DNA from: Haemophilus haemolyticus
GTDB lineage: Bacteria > Pseudomonadota > Gammaproteobacteria > Enterobacterales > Pasteurellaceae
DNA length: 64,000 nucleotides
Reading direction: 5' to 3'
Assembly (NCBI RefSeq): GCF_001679045.1
Contig: NZ_LYCK01000001.1
Location: 349,861-413,860, forward strand
Shown: positions 51,102-61,414 of the stretch, piece by piece
How positions within the stretch are numbered: the stretch's first letter is position 1
Layout of the letters: each line of letters opens with the position of its first letter
Translations under genes and position numbers: made by a program
The notes under the pieces: generated by a model
Databases searched by the model: none
Seen by the model: the letters and a program-made list of their open reading frames with translations, nothing else
What the model was told of the DNA's origin: nothing

Positions 51102-52861
51102 TATTGGATATCCTGTTGTCGTTGAGCGAGGAGTTCAGCAAAGAAACCTTCATGTTGTAATTCGGCAAATTTACCTTGCTGTACTATTTCTCCTCGTTGC
51201 ATCACAAAAATTTGATCACATTGTTTCAAATCTTCAATTCGGTGGGTAATCATCAGCGTAGTTTGATGCTGGCTTGCTTCATTCAGTGCGTGCAAAACAA
51301 GATTTTCTGATTGCGCATCTAAGCTTGCGGTTGGCTCATCGAGCAGAAGTAAATCGCCTTTGCGTAACAAGGCACGAGCAATGGCAAGGCGTTGCGCTTG
51401 TCCCACAGAAACGCCTAATCCACCATCTTTTATTTCGTGATGAAGTCCAAGTTTATCAGTAAATTCTTTCGCTTGAGAACGCATTAACGCTTGATTAATT
51501 TCTTCATCGTTGGCTTGAATATTGCCAAGTAGTAAGTTTTCTTTAATTGTGCCTTGTAGTAATAATGGATTTTGTCCTACCCAGGCAATATGTTTACGCC
51601 AGTCAGCTAGATTACTTTCGCGAAGTTCTTGCCCATTAATTTTGAGAGATCCCTCATAAGGTAAAAAGCCTAAAATTACATTCATTAATGAGGTTTTCCC
51701 TGCGCCACTTTGTCCTACAAGCGCAACATTGTGATTTGCTGGAATTTGGAAGTTTAATGGTTTGGTTAATGCTGAACCCTGTGTAGAAAGTACCACTAAA
51801 TTTTCGGCATAAATTTCAACCGCACTTTCTAAAGAAATTGTTTTTTCATTTTGATGAACGGTTAAATAATCGGATTCTAAGAAATCAACAATGGCATCTG
51901 CTGCACCAATACCCGCTGCTCGGTCGTGGTAATAAGCGCCCAGATCGCGTAAGGGTTGATAAAATTCAGGTGCAAGAATTAAACAAAAGAAACCTGTGAA
52001 AAGTGTAAGCGGTGCATTATAGGTACCAAATTCAATTTGACCTAAGTAGCTAAAACCAAAATAGACCGCCATCAGTGCAATGGAAATAGAGGTAAAAAAT
52101 TCCAATACGGCAGAAGAGAGAAAAGCGAGTTTTAACACATCCATTGTGGTTTCACGGAAATCTTCAGTGGCATTTTCAATATGCTCAGTTTGTTCAGAAG
52201 TGCGGTTAAAAAGACGCAAGGTTTCCAAGCCGCGTAAGCGATCTAAAAATTGGGCACTGAGGCGAGAAAGGGTATCCATATTTTTTTGGCTGTTGTCAGC
52301 CGCAGCAATACCGACAATGATCATAAACAAAGGAACAAGCGGTGCGGTAATCATTAAGATTAAGCCTGCCGCCCAGTTCAACGGAAATACAGCAATTAAA
52401 ATAACGACTGGAACAATAGCGGAAAGGCTTTGTTGAGGCAGAAAACGAGCATAGAAATTATGTAAGTTTTCTACTTGTTCCAACATAATGCTTGCCCAAC
52501 TTCCAGCTGGTTTTTGATTGATTGTCGCAGGGCCCACAAGATGTATTTTATCCAGAATTTTTTGACGAATATGATTGCGTAATAATTGTCCGCTTTGGAA
52601 ACCAATTTTTTCTCGTGCCCATAAAATAATAGCACGCATCCCGAAGCCGATAATTAGCCCGAGAAAATAAGGAATAAGCTCATCACGAGGCACATTTTGC
52701 ATAATCAGTTTATCGAGCAAAGTCGCAAGAAAATAAGTTTGCGCGACTAAAATGAGTGCAGAAAGCGTAGCTAGGACAATGTTTGCGCGCATTAATTTTT
52801 TGATAGGTTCTTGTTGTGCGCGAAGCCATTTTTGTAAATATTTTTGGCGAAGTTTGTTCAT
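51101..52861 (-). CDS. cydD: CydD subunit of the CydDC thiol exporter
   Basis: The other half of CydDC, 586 aa. A membrane domain of six helices is followed by an ABC domain with Walker A LVGQSGAGKTSLMNV, a modified signature (GVSVGQAQRLAIARALL) and Walker B LLLLDEPTASLD. The ATG at 52861 (MNKLRQKYLQKWL) is chosen; the frame stays open to 52975 through a terminator and the 3' end of trxB. The trxB-cydD-cydC order matches E. coli. Confidence 0.96.
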   Translation of the reverse strand: MNKLRQKYLQKWLRAQQEPIKKLMRANIVLATLSALILVAQTYFLATLLDKLIMQNVPRDELIPYFLGLIIGFGMRAIILWAREKIGFQSGQLLRNHIRQKILDKIHLVGPATINQKPAGSWASIMLEQVENLHNFYARFLPQQSLSAIVPVVILIAVFPLNWAAGLILMITAPLVPLFMIIVGIAAADNSQKNMDTLSRLSAQFLDRLRGLETLRLFNRTSEQTEHIENATEDFRETTMDVLKLAFLSSAVLEFFTSISIALMAVYFGFSYLGQIEFGTYNAPLTLFTGFFCLILAPEFYQPLRDLGAYYHDRAAGIGAADAIVDFLESDYLTVHQNEKTISLESAVEIYAENLVVLSTQGSALTKPLNFQIPANHNVALVGQSGAGKTSLMNVILGFLPYEGSLKINGQELRESNLADWRKHIAWVGQNPLLLQGTIKENLLLGNIQANDEEINQALMRSQAKEFTDKLGLHHEIKDGGLGVSVGQAQRLAIARALLRKGDLLLLDEPTASLDAQSENLVLHALNEASQHQTTLMITHRIEDLKQCDQIFVMQRGEIVQQGKFAELQHEGFFAELLAQRQQDIQ

Positions 52862-52880
52862 AGTTTTATCGTGATATAGA

Positions 52881-52912
52881 AAAAGTTCCCCTCTTTTAAA
52901 AAGAGGGGAATT
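52881..52912 (-). terminator. Terminator between trxB and cydD
   Basis: On the minus strand, TTCCCCTCTTTT (complement of 52899-52910) pairs with AAAAGAGGGGAA (complement of 52886-52897), followed by CTTTTTC. A stem of up to 12 bp, with the inner pairs likely open. It would end trxB transcripts; cydD begins 20 bases on. Confidence 0.8.
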
Positions 52913-52923
52913 GGTTAGAGAAT

Positions 52924-53910
<987 letters not shown>

Positions 53911-53989
53911 TTAATTAAATTCAAGCCTATTCTAATGATTGCTATGTATGAAATTGTTCCATACACCTTATCAATTATAAACCTTTCGA

Positions 53990-54847
53990 TTAATAGAGCA
54001 GTGAATAAAGCAATCGGCGAAACTTATTTGTTAAGGGATCAGCATTGCCCATTGCACTTAAAATGGATAAAAATTGTTGTTTCACTTCACCATTCTGCGC
54101 GCCTAAGTCGGTTTTTAAAATACCGAAAAGTAGTGTCAGCGCTTCTTCATTTCGTCCAGCTTGATGAAGTTGTACAGCAAGTTTTATTGCAATTTCAGCT
54201 GTTGGGTTTTTAGCATAATCGGCCTGTAATTGTTGGATTTCAGGTGTATCTGCTGCTTGAATTTGTAGCTCAATTTGTGCTTGTAATCCGAGCCAACGAC
54301 TATCACGATCTTGCAATGGAATTTGATTTAAAATTTCCTGTGCTGGCTCCGTTTTTTTCATTGCAATATAGGTTTCAGCGTAGAGTAGGGCGACATCACT
54401 ATTTTTCTTATCAGAAAGCTCCCATGCGTCTTTCAATAATGGCAATGCTGCCTCATAATTTTCTACTTGCAAGAAATCTAATGCTTGTTGGAATTTTAAA
54501 TCTTCTTCTTTAGGTAAAATAATGCTTAATCGTTGGATTAATGATGCTTTATCAAGCGCGCCTGGAAATGCATCTAATGCCTGTGCTTCTTTAAACAAAT
54601 AGGTGGTTGGCAATGCTTGGATGCGGAATTGTGCGGCAATCATTTGCTCTTTTTCACAATTTACTTTTCCAAGAATAAATTGTCCTTGATATTGTTCTGC
54701 AACTTGCTCAAGTAGTGCCAAAAAATCCGCCGATTCTTTATGTGTTGGCGCGTAAAAATTGATTACAAGTGCTTTTTCTAAGGATTGTTGCAGTATTTCA
54801 GTAAGATTTTGTTCGTTGATGTCAACGATAAAAGGAAAATCAGCCAT
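53990..54847 (-). CDS. cnoX: Thioredoxin-like chaperedoxin CnoX (YbbN)
   Basis: Thioredoxin-fold protein fused to TPR repeats, 285 aa. In E. coli CnoX protects proteins during bleach stress and helps GroEL. The N-terminal domain (1-110) keeps the fold and cis-Pro (ALPTTYLF), but the active-site position reads T35-H-K-E38, with no cysteine. One Cys remains in VNCEKEQMIAAQF, matching E. coli Cys63. The C-terminal half (about 115-285) is helical TPR with LLKDAWELSDKK. Whether hypochlorite activation is conserved is unknown. Confidence 0.9.
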   Translation of the reverse strand: MADFPFIVDINEQNLTEILQQSLEKALVINFYAPTHKESADFLALLEQVAEQYQGQFILGKVNCEKEQMIAAQFRIQALPTTYLFKEAQALDAFPGALDKASLIQRLSIILPKEEDLKFQQALDFLQVENYEAALPLLKDAWELSDKKNSDVALLYAETYIAMKKTEPAQEILNQIPLQDRDSRWLGLQAQIELQIQAADTPEIQQLQADYAKNPTAEIAIKLAVQLHQAGRNEEALTLLFGILKTDLGAQNGEVKQQFLSILSAMGNADPLTNKFRRLLYSLLY

Positions 54848-54925
54848 GTTTTATCCTTGTGAAAAAATAATGGCTGATTTTAGCAAAGTGCGGAAGATTT
54901 TAGAAACGTTTTACCATTTCTATTA

Positions 54926-55897
54926 TTAAGCAAGTTTTTCTAGGATCAATTTTCCCATCATTTCAATATGTGCATGCTCTACATTAAGTGCGGGAATATA
55001 TTGATAAGATTGTCCACCATTATTTAGGAAATTTTCTCGATTTTCTTTGTCAATTTCTTCAATGGTTTCTAAACAATCTACGGAGAAACCTGGGCAAATA
55101 ACGGCAATTTTTTGAATATTCTGCGTTGCAGCAGATTCTAAAAATTTATCGGTATAAGGTTGTAGCCATTCTTCACGCCCAAAGCGAGATTGAAACGTCA
55201 TTCCCCATTGGTTTTCTATTAAGCCCAGCTTATTAACAACTGCAATAGTCGTTTGTTTACAATGTTCACGATAATAATCGCCCATTTTTTCATAACGCAA
55301 AGGAATACCGTGATAAGAAAATAGTAAAAACTCATCGGGTTTTAACCGCACTTTTATGGAATCTGCTAAGGCGTTAATGTAATTTTCATCAACATGATAA
55401 GAATGGATGAAATCAAAAGGCACTAATCCTCGTTCTTCTTTAAGAGTATTAGCGAAAGCGTCAAATACAGCGCCTGTTGTTGAGCTAGAGTATTGCGGAT
55501 AAAGTGGCAAAACAATAATTCGCTCAACTTGATTTTTAAGCAAGTTTTTCACCGCACTTTGCATTGATGGATTGCCGTATGTCATGGCAATTTCTACTTG
55601 AGTATCGATATTTTGCTTATCTAAATAGGCTTGTAATGCGTCTTTTTGTTGTCGTGAAATGGCAAGTAAAGGCGAGCCTTGTTCTGTCCAAATGGCTTGA
55701 TAATTTTTGGCGATACGTTTTGAACGCAATGGCAAAATAATGGCTTTGAGCAGTGGATACCATTTGCAACGCGGTAAATCTACCACGCGAGGATCTGTTA
55801 AAAATTGCCATAAATAACGGCTAATTGACTTCGGTGTCGGGCTATCTGGCGTGCCTAGATTGGCAAGTAATACGCCGATTTTTACGGATTTTGTCAT
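54926..55897 (-). CDS. hemH: Ferrochelatase
   Basis: Inserts Fe2+ into protoporphyrin IX, 323 aa. The catalytic His lies in [11 protein letters not shown] and the metal-pathway Glu in [16 protein letters not shown]. influenzae cannot make porphyrin but can use protoporphyrin IX plus iron through this enzyme. Its start overlaps the end of the upstream thioesterase gene by four bases (ATGA). Confidence 0.97.
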   Translation of the reverse strand: MTKSVKIGVLLANLGTPDSPTPKSISRYLWQFLTDPRVVDLPRCKWYPLLKAIILPLRSKRIAKNYQAIWTEQGSPLLAISRQQKDALQAYLDKQNIDTQVEIAMTYGNPSMQSAVKNLLKNQVERIIVLPLYPQYSSSTTGAVFDAFANTLKEERGLVPFDFIHSYHVDENYINALADSIKVRLKPDEFLLFSYHGIPLRYEKMGDYYREHCKQTTIAVVNKLGLIENQWGMTFQSRFGREEWLQPYTDKFLESAATQNIQKIAVICPGFSVDCLETIEEIDKENRENFLNNGGQSYQYIPALNVEHAHIEMMGKLILEKLA

Positions 55898-56310
55898 AAA
55901 TTGATTACGGAAAGGGTTAATCTAGAAACACAACAAAGTTTATTCTCTTCTGTGCGGATGTCAATTTGCCAAACTTGGATATTCCTGCCTAAATTAATTG
56001 GCGTGGCTCTTGCGGTTACTTTACCTGAACGAATAGGGCGAAGATGATTGGCGTTAATATCTAATCCTACCGCAGTTTTGCCTTCTTCTAAACAAAGCGA
56101 ACCCGCAAGGGAAGCAACTGTTTCAGCTAAAGCAACCGAAACCCCGCCATGCAACACACCAAACGGCTGCATAGTACGATGATCCACTGGCATTGTCGCT
56201 TCAATCCAATCCTCGCCAAAAGCAGAAATTTCAATGCCAAGATGGCTAACTGCACTGTTGGAGCAAAGTTGATTTAAGTTTTCGAGCGTGAAGTTTTTTT
56301 GCCAAATCAT
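55894..56310 (-). CDS. menI: Hotdog-fold thioesterase (MenI/YdiI-like)
   Basis: Acyl-CoA thioesterase of the 4-hydroxybenzoyl-CoA type, 138 aa. The catalytic Glu is in [20 protein letters not shown]. The closest characterised relative is E. coli YdiI/MenI, a DHNA-CoA hydrolase of menaquinone synthesis. Menaquinone would fit the anaerobic life shown by the formate dehydrogenase genes, but substrate cannot be fixed from sequence. It lies 13 bases after ydiJ and overlaps hemH. Confidence 0.88.
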   Translation of the reverse strand: MIWQKNFTLENLNQLCSNSAVSHLGIEISAFGEDWIEATMPVDHRTMQPFGVLHGGVSVALAETVASLAGSLCLEEGKTAVGLDINANHLRPIRSGKVTARATPINLGRNIQVWQIDIRTEENKLCCVSRLTLSVINL

Positions 56311-56323
56311 GATGTTCCTTTCA

Positions 56324-59300
56324 TTACGCTAAAATTTCTAATAATGCCTGTACAGGGTGTTTTAGCACCACATGTTCATAACGTTTTACCTGACTGCGGC
56401 AAGAATAACCGGTTGCTAAACAAAAGTGTGGATCTTTTCCATGTAGTTTTTTATGCCACGATACATCGTAGATTTCTCGGCTCATTTTTTGATTTTTCAC
56501 TTCATGTCCAAATACACCGGCCATACCGCAACATCCTACTTTTTCTACATTAAGTTGTAGTCCAAATCTTCCAAAAATTTCTTGCCATTCTTTTGGACTG
56601 TTCGGCATAAAGGTAGATTCCGTACAATGCGGGAATAAATACCAATCGGAAGTGCGGTCAGTTTTGGCGATGTTTTTCAGTTTATCTTGTAATGCCGTAT
56701 TTTGTAATCTTTGTTTTAACCATTCGTGTGAGGTGAGAACGTGAAAGTCTCCCCGTTTTTCTTGTAGAGCTTCCTTGTATTCATCTCGATAAGACAGCAC
56801 GATGGCTGGATCAACGCCTACAAGTGGAATGCCTAATTTTGCCATTCGATTTAAAAACTCGGCTTGGTTTTCTGCTGTTTTGCTAAAGCGTTTTAAGAAA
56901 CCTTTAATATGCATTGCTTTGCCGTTTGGTTTAAATGGCAACAGAATTGGTGTGAAGCCTAATTTCTGCGTAAGCACAACAAAATCGCGAACCACTTTCG
57001 CATCATAGTAAGATGTGTAAGGATCTTGCACAATAAATAAAATATCGGTTTTTTCTACCGCACTTAGACTTTCCAATTCTTCCAAGGATTTGCCTTGATA
57101 ATGAATTTCCACCAGCTGTTGTTGCAAATTGGGTTCAGAAAGCAAGGGCAAATCGGTCATGCCTAGCGTTTTTTCCACTAATGTTTGCGTGACTTTCAGC
57201 TTGGTAAAATAATTAAAGAATTTTGCCTGTTTTGCCATATAAGGCGCAGCGATTTCTAAATTTGCCACAACGTGGTCTTTTGCGGGGCGTAAGTAGCGGC
57301 TGTGATAGAAATGAAAGAATTTCGCGCGGAAACTTGGCACATCGATTTTAATCGGGCATTGGCTCGCGCAGGCTTTACAAGCAAGGCAAGTATCCATCGC
57401 AGCTTTCACTTCGTGAGAAAAATCATAATTGCCTCGCCATTTTTGAATCGTATTGCTTAGTCTTTTCACAAGTGCGGTTAGTTTTATTTCTGTTTTACGG
57501 AAGTCTAATTGTTCGGGCGAAACATTTTCATTTGCCATCAATCGAAGCCATTCTCGAACCATGGCTGCGCGACCTTTCGGCGAAAATACACGGTTTTTAC
57601 TGACTTTCATCGATGGGCACATAATGCTGTGTTCATCAAAATTGAAACATAAACCGTTTCCATTGCAGTTCATCGCACCCTTAAATTCATCGCGTATTTG
57701 GATAGGAATTTGGCGATCGTTATCAGCCCGCATTGGCGAAAGAATAGAATAAAGTTCCTCTTTGGAATCCAAAGGCGTACAGATTTTGCCGGGATTTAAG
57801 CGATTGTTTGGATCGAATAAGGTTTTGATATAACGAAGTTCGTGCCAGAGTTCTGGCGTAAAGAATTTTTCGCCGTAATGGGATCGTACGCCTTTTCCAT
57901 GCTCTCCCCAGAGTAATCCACCATATTTAATCGTAAGTTCTGCTACTTCATCTGAAATTTGTTTGAATAATTTCACTTGTTCTTTATCGCATAAATCAAG
58001 TGCAGGGCGAACGTGCAACACGCCCGCATCTACGTGCCCAAACATGCCATATTGTAAATTATGTTTGTCTAATAAAGCGCGAAATTCACTGATGTAATCG
58101 GCAAGATTTTCTGGGGGGACACAAGTATCTTCTACAAAAGGAATAGGTTTGGCTGCACCTTTTGCATTACCAAGTAAGCCCACTGCTTTTTTGCGCATTG
58201 CATAAATACGTTCAATAGAAGGTAAATCAGAACAAACTTGATAGCCAATAATGTGATCTTGGTTGTGTTCGATTTTTTCATCAAGTAAGCGACAAAGTGC
58301 GGTAACTTGACGGTCTATTTTTTCTTTATTATTACCAGCAAATTCCACAATATTTAAACCAAGAATTGGATCTTTTTCATCTTCTGTAAGAAGTTCATTC
58401 ACAGAGTGCCAAATAATATCTTGTTTGGCGAGGTTTAAGACTTTGGAATCAACTGTTTCCACAGAAAGTGCATTGGCTTTTACCATAAAGGGCGCATTGC
58501 GTAATGCCGCATCAAAAGAACGATATTTAATATTGATGAGCGTGCGATACTGAGGAATTGGCAGAAGATTGAGTTTAGCTTCACAAATAAATGCGAGAGA
58601 ACCTTCAGAGCCAGTGAGAATTCTCGTAAGATTAAATTCACTTTCATCTTCATTGAATACATTTTTGAGATCATATCCCGTTAAAAAACGGTTAAGTTGT
58701 GGCAGATCTTTAATTATTACCGCTCTTTTTTCTTTGCAGTGTTGCGCAATGGTTTGATGGAGTCTTTTGCTACTATCACTTAATTCAAGTGCATCGATGT
58801 TTTCTAAAACATCAACAGAATTGACCGCACTTGTATCTAAAATTTCACCGTTCATTAATACTGCGCGTAATGCCAAAACGTGATTAGAGGTTTTACCATA
58901 TTGCAATGAACCTTGCCCAGAAGCATCGGTATTAATCATTCCGCCTAAAGTCGCTCGGTTGCTAGTAGATAGCTCTGGGGCAAAGAACAAACCATGTGGT
59001 TTTAAAAATTGATTAAGTTGATCTTTTACTACGCCTGCTTGTACTCGAACCCAGCGTTCTTTTACGTTTAGCTCTAAAATAGCAGTCATATGGCGAGAGA
59101 GATCCACTATTATATTGTTATTGATTGATTGTCCATTGGTTCCCGTACCACCACCGCGAGGCGTAAAGCTGATCGATTGATATTCAGGTAAATTTGCTAA
59201 TTTTGTTATACGTACTATATCAGCGACAGTTTTCGGAAAAAGAATCGCTTGAGGAAGTTGTTGGTAAATGCTGTTATCCGTAGCAAGACTTAATCTATCT

Positions 59301-59407
59301 GCATAGTTTGTAGCGATATTACCTTCAAAGTGCTGCTTTTGAAGTGTGTGGAGATAGTTAAGTACATTTTGTTCAATTTGTGGAGTGCGATTCAGACTTG
59401 GCAACAT
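56324..59407 (-). CDS. ydiJ: FAD-linked oxidase with Fe-S domain (YdiJ family)
   Basis: Large D-2-hydroxyacid dehydrogenase of 1027 aa. The N-terminal FAD-binding domain has FTPRGGGTGTNGQS. The central FAD-oxidase C domain contains GHVDAGVLHVRP and WGEHGKGVRSHYG. Two Fe-S motifs follow, CLACKACASQCPI and a CCG-type C-terminal domain (VGCCGMAGVFGHE). E. coli YdiJ has been reported to oxidise D-2-hydroxyglutarate; D-lactate is an alternative. It heads the ydiJ-menI-hemH row, and ydiI-ydiJ adjacency is shared with E. coli. Confidence 0.93.
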   Translation of the reverse strand: MLPSLNRTPQIEQNVLNYLHTLQKQHFEGNIATNYADRLSLATDNSIYQQLPQAILFPKTVADIVRITKLANLPEYQSISFTPRGGGTGTNGQSINNNIIVDLSRHMTAILELNVKERWVRVQAGVVKDQLNQFLKPHGLFFAPELSTSNRATLGGMINTDASGQGSLQYGKTSNHVLALRAVLMNGEILDTSAVNSVDVLENIDALELSDSSKRLHQTIAQHCKEKRAVIIKDLPQLNRFLTGYDLKNVFNEDESEFNLTRILTGSEGSLAFICEAKLNLLPIPQYRTLINIKYRSFDAALRNAPFMVKANALSVETVDSKVLNLAKQDIIWHSVNELLTEDEKDPILGLNIVEFAGNNKEKIDRQVTALCRLLDEKIEHNQDHIIGYQVCSDLPSIERIYAMRKKAVGLLGNAKGAAKPIPFVEDTCVPPENLADYISEFRALLDKHNLQYGMFGHVDAGVLHVRPALDLCDKEQVKLFKQISDEVAELTIKYGGLLWGEHGKGVRSHYGEKFFTPELWHELRYIKTLFDPNNRLNPGKICTPLDSKEELYSILSPMRADNDRQIPIQIRDEFKGAMNCNGNGLCFNFDEHSIMCPSMKVSKNRVFSPKGRAAMVREWLRLMANENVSPEQLDFRKTEIKLTALVKRLSNTIQKWRGNYDFSHEVKAAMDTCLACKACASQCPIKIDVPSFRAKFFHFYHSRYLRPAKDHVVANLEIAAPYMAKQAKFFNYFTKLKVTQTLVEKTLGMTDLPLLSEPNLQQQLVEIHYQGKSLEELESLSAVEKTDILFIVQDPYTSYYDAKVVRDFVVLTQKLGFTPILLPFKPNGKAMHIKGFLKRFSKTAENQAEFLNRMAKLGIPLVGVDPAIVLSYRDEYKEALQEKRGDFHVLTSHEWLKQRLQNTALQDKLKNIAKTDRTSDWYLFPHCTESTFMPNSPKEWQEIFGRFGLQLNVEKVGCCGMAGVFGHEVKNQKMSREIYDVSWHKKLHGKDPHFCLATGYSCRSQVKRYEHVVLKHPVQALLEILA

Positions 59408-59786
59408 AGCATTTAACTCATTTAAAGATATAAATAGCTGGATACTCTCGATAATATCTTAAGGTGCGAACAATGTCGAATTAGATTTTGAGCGTTTTTA
59501 AGATACGTTTTATGGAGTAAATGAGTCAAGAAAAGAGTATTTTGGGATAAAAAATAAACAAAAGGTTCAAAAGGATTTGATCTTTTCAATTTTTATAGGA
59601 TAATAGGCGCACTTTTGAACGTTCCTTTGGCGTAAACAAAGGAATTGAATTTGTCAAAAGGTAAAAAGTAGGGCAAATTCAAAACCCTAGTTAAGCGACT
59701 GTTTAGAATGTAACTTTAATTAAAAGTTCAGTATAAACAAGGACACTTTTTTATTACTATTCGATGACTAAATAGAGGACATCAAA
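59408..59786 (+). promoter_or_regulatory. ompA control region and long 5' untranslated leader
   Basis: A 379-base gap with no convincing gene. A promoter is predicted at TTGATC (59577-59582), 16 bases, GATAAT (59599-59604), starting RNA near 59611 and leaving a leader of about 175 bases. Near its 5' end is a perfect 8-bp hairpin, TTCCTTTG (59622-59629) with CAAAGGAA (59637-59644). Long leaders with 5' stem-loops stabilise ompA mRNA in E. coli and bind sRNAs. The ribosome site is GAGG just before the ATG. The first 150 bases hold nothing I can name. Confidence 0.6.
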
Positions 59787-60866
59787 ATGAAAAAAACTGC
59801 AATCGCATTAGTAGTTGCTGGTTTAGCAGCAGCTTCAGTAGCTCAAGCAGCTCCACAAGAAAACACTTTCTATGCGGGTGTTAAAGCTGGTCAAGCATCT
59901 TTCCATGATGGTATCAGAGATCAAGCTCCAGGTTATCACCGTAATTCTTTCACTTATGGAGTATTCGGTGGTTATCAAATTTTAAATCAAGATAACTTAG
60001 GTTTAGCGGTTGAATTAGGTTATGACGATTTTGGTCGTGTTAGATACCGTTCAGATGCTCAACCTTTAGGTAAGCATACCGCTCATGGTGCTCATCTAAC
60101 TTTAAAAGGTAGTTATGATGTGGGTAGCCTAGTAGGTTTAAATGGGTTAGATTTTTACGGACGTGCAGGTGTTGCTTTAGTTCGATCTGATATTAAAATT
60201 ACTAAAGCAGCATATGCAGCAGATCCTCAAGAAAATGCAACTTTTGATGGAAAACGTAAACAACATAATTTACATGTTTCCCCTGTGTTTGCAGCTGGTT
60301 TAGAATATGCTATTTTGCCTGAATTAGCAGCTCGTTTAGAATATCAATGGGTGAATAAGGTGGGTCGTTTTAATGATCAAGACGGTCATCGTGTAGACTA
60401 TTCTCCATGGATTGGTTCAATCAACGCTGGTGTTTCTTACCGTTTCGGTCAAGGCGCAGCGCCAGTTGTAGCAGCACCTGAAGTTGTAAGCAAAACTTTC
60501 AACTTAAACTCTGATGTAACTTTCGCATTCGGTAAAGCAAACTTAAAACCACAAGCTAAAGCAGCTTTAGATGGTATCTACGGTGAAATCGCACAAGTTA
60601 ACAACGCTAAAGTAGCTGTTGCTGGTTACACTGACCGTATCGGTTCTGACGCTGGTAACTTAAAACTTTCTCAACGTCGTGCTGACACTGTAGCTAACTA
60701 CTTCGTTGCTAAAGGTGTTTCTGCAGATGCAATCTCTGCAACTGGTTATGGTAAAGCAAACCCAGTGACTGGCGCAACTTGTGACCAAGTTAAAGGCCGT
60801 AAAGCGCTTATCGCATGTCTTGCTCCAGACCGTCGTGTAGAAATCGCAGTTAACGGTACTAAATAA
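59787..60866 (+). CDS. ompA: Outer membrane protein P5 (OmpA family)
   Basis: Abundant outer-membrane protein and adhesin, 359 aa. A signal peptide (1-21, ending VAQA) precedes an eight-stranded barrel (about 22-210) with four surface loops, including the HDGIRDQAPGYHRN and SDAQPLGKHTAH regions. A Pro/Ala hinge (QGAAPVVAAPEV) leads to the C-terminal peptidoglycan-binding domain (VAGYTDRIGS). A pair of Cys in GATCDQVKGRKALIACL probably forms a disulfide. Codon use indicates very high expression. The loops of P5 vary strongly between strains. Confidence 0.96.
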   Translation: MKKTAIALVVAGLAAASVAQAAPQENTFYAGVKAGQASFHDGIRDQAPGYHRNSFTYGVFGGYQILNQDNLGLAVELGYDDFGRVRYRSDAQPLGKHTAHGAHLTLKGSYDVGSLVGLNGLDFYGRAGVALVRSDIKITKAAYAADPQENATFDGKRKQHNLHVSPVFAAGLEYAILPELAARLEYQWVNKVGRFNDQDGHRVDYSPWIGSINAGVSYRFGQGAAPVVAAPEVVSKTFNLNSDVTFAFGKANLKPQAKAALDGIYGEIAQVNNAKVAVAGYTDRIGSDAGNLKLSQRRADTVANYFVAKGVSADAISATGYGKANPVTGATCDQVKGRKALIACLAPDRRVEIAVNGTK

Positions 60867-60901
60867 TTTTAGTATTCGTTTAACGAAAGATTAAATACAG
60901 C

Positions 60902-60932
60902 AAAGGCTTAAACTTCGGTTTAGGCCTTTTGT
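60902..60932 (+). terminator. ompA terminator
   Basis: Twelve pairs (60902-60913 with 60918-60929, one G-U) closed by a UUCG tetraloop, then TGTCTT. Only a short T-run, but a very stable stem. Confidence 0.85.
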
Positions 60933-60977
60933 CTTATATGAATCTAAAATCAAGCATTTCAATCAAGTTTTAACTTG

Positions 60978-60986
60978 TGATAGAAT
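60978..60986 (+). promoter_or_regulatory. Extended -10 promoter for grxD
   Basis: TGATAGAAT (60978-60986) is an extended -10 (TGN plus TAGAAT); a partial -35 (TTCAAT, 60958-60963) lies upstream. It would start transcription about 24 bases before the ATG. Confidence 0.45.
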
Positions 60987-61015
60987 GCGGTTCTCATTTA
61001 TTTATAGGGAACATT

Positions 61016-61339
61016 ATGGAAACCTTAGACAAAATCAAAAAGCAAATTAGTGAAAATCCAATTCTTATTTATATGAAAGGTTCACCAAAATTACCATCTT
61101 GTGGCTTTTCTGCTCGTGCATCTGAAGCATTGATGAATTGTAAAGTACCTTTTGGTTATGTAGATATTTTGCAACATCCAGATATTCGTGCTGAATTACC
61201 AGCATATGCAAACTGGCCAACTTTTCCGCAATTATGGGTGGAGGGAGAATTAATTGGTGGTTGTGATATCATTTTAGAGATGTATCAATCTGGTGAATTA
61301 CAAACTTTATTAGCTGAAGTTGCAGCAAAACACGCTTAA
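61016..61339 (+). CDS. grxD: Monothiol glutaredoxin Grx4
   Basis: Monothiol glutaredoxin that carries [2Fe-2S] clusters with glutathione and BolA partners, 107 aa. The active-site loop is C29GFS32, and the WPTFPQLWVEGELIGGCDI segment binds glutathione. The ATG at 61016 follows AGGGAAC; the frame is open upstream to 60977 but lacks a ribosome site. It has its own promoter and terminator. Confidence 0.97.
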   Translation: METLDKIKKQISENPILIYMKGSPKLPSCGFSARASEALMNCKVPFGYVDILQHPDIRAELPAYANWPTFPQLWVEGELIGGCDIILEMYQSGELQTLLAEVAAKHA

Positions 61340-61355
61340 TTACATTAGAAAAATG

Positions 61356-61380
61356 AAACCCGCTTATAGCGGGTTTTTTA
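61356..61380 (+). terminator. grxD terminator
   Basis: AAACCCGCT (61356-61364), loop TAT, AGCGGGTTT (61368-61376), then TTT. A 9-bp stem between convergent grxD and hisC. Confidence 0.88.
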
Positions 61381-61414
61381 TACAAATAAATTTGTTTTTT
61401 ATTGAATAAATAGT

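Noticed and set aside
59512..59550. A nine-codon peptide (MSQEKSILG) preceded by GGAG upstream of ompA.
   Set aside because: Too short to judge, and it lies before the predicted ompA transcription start.
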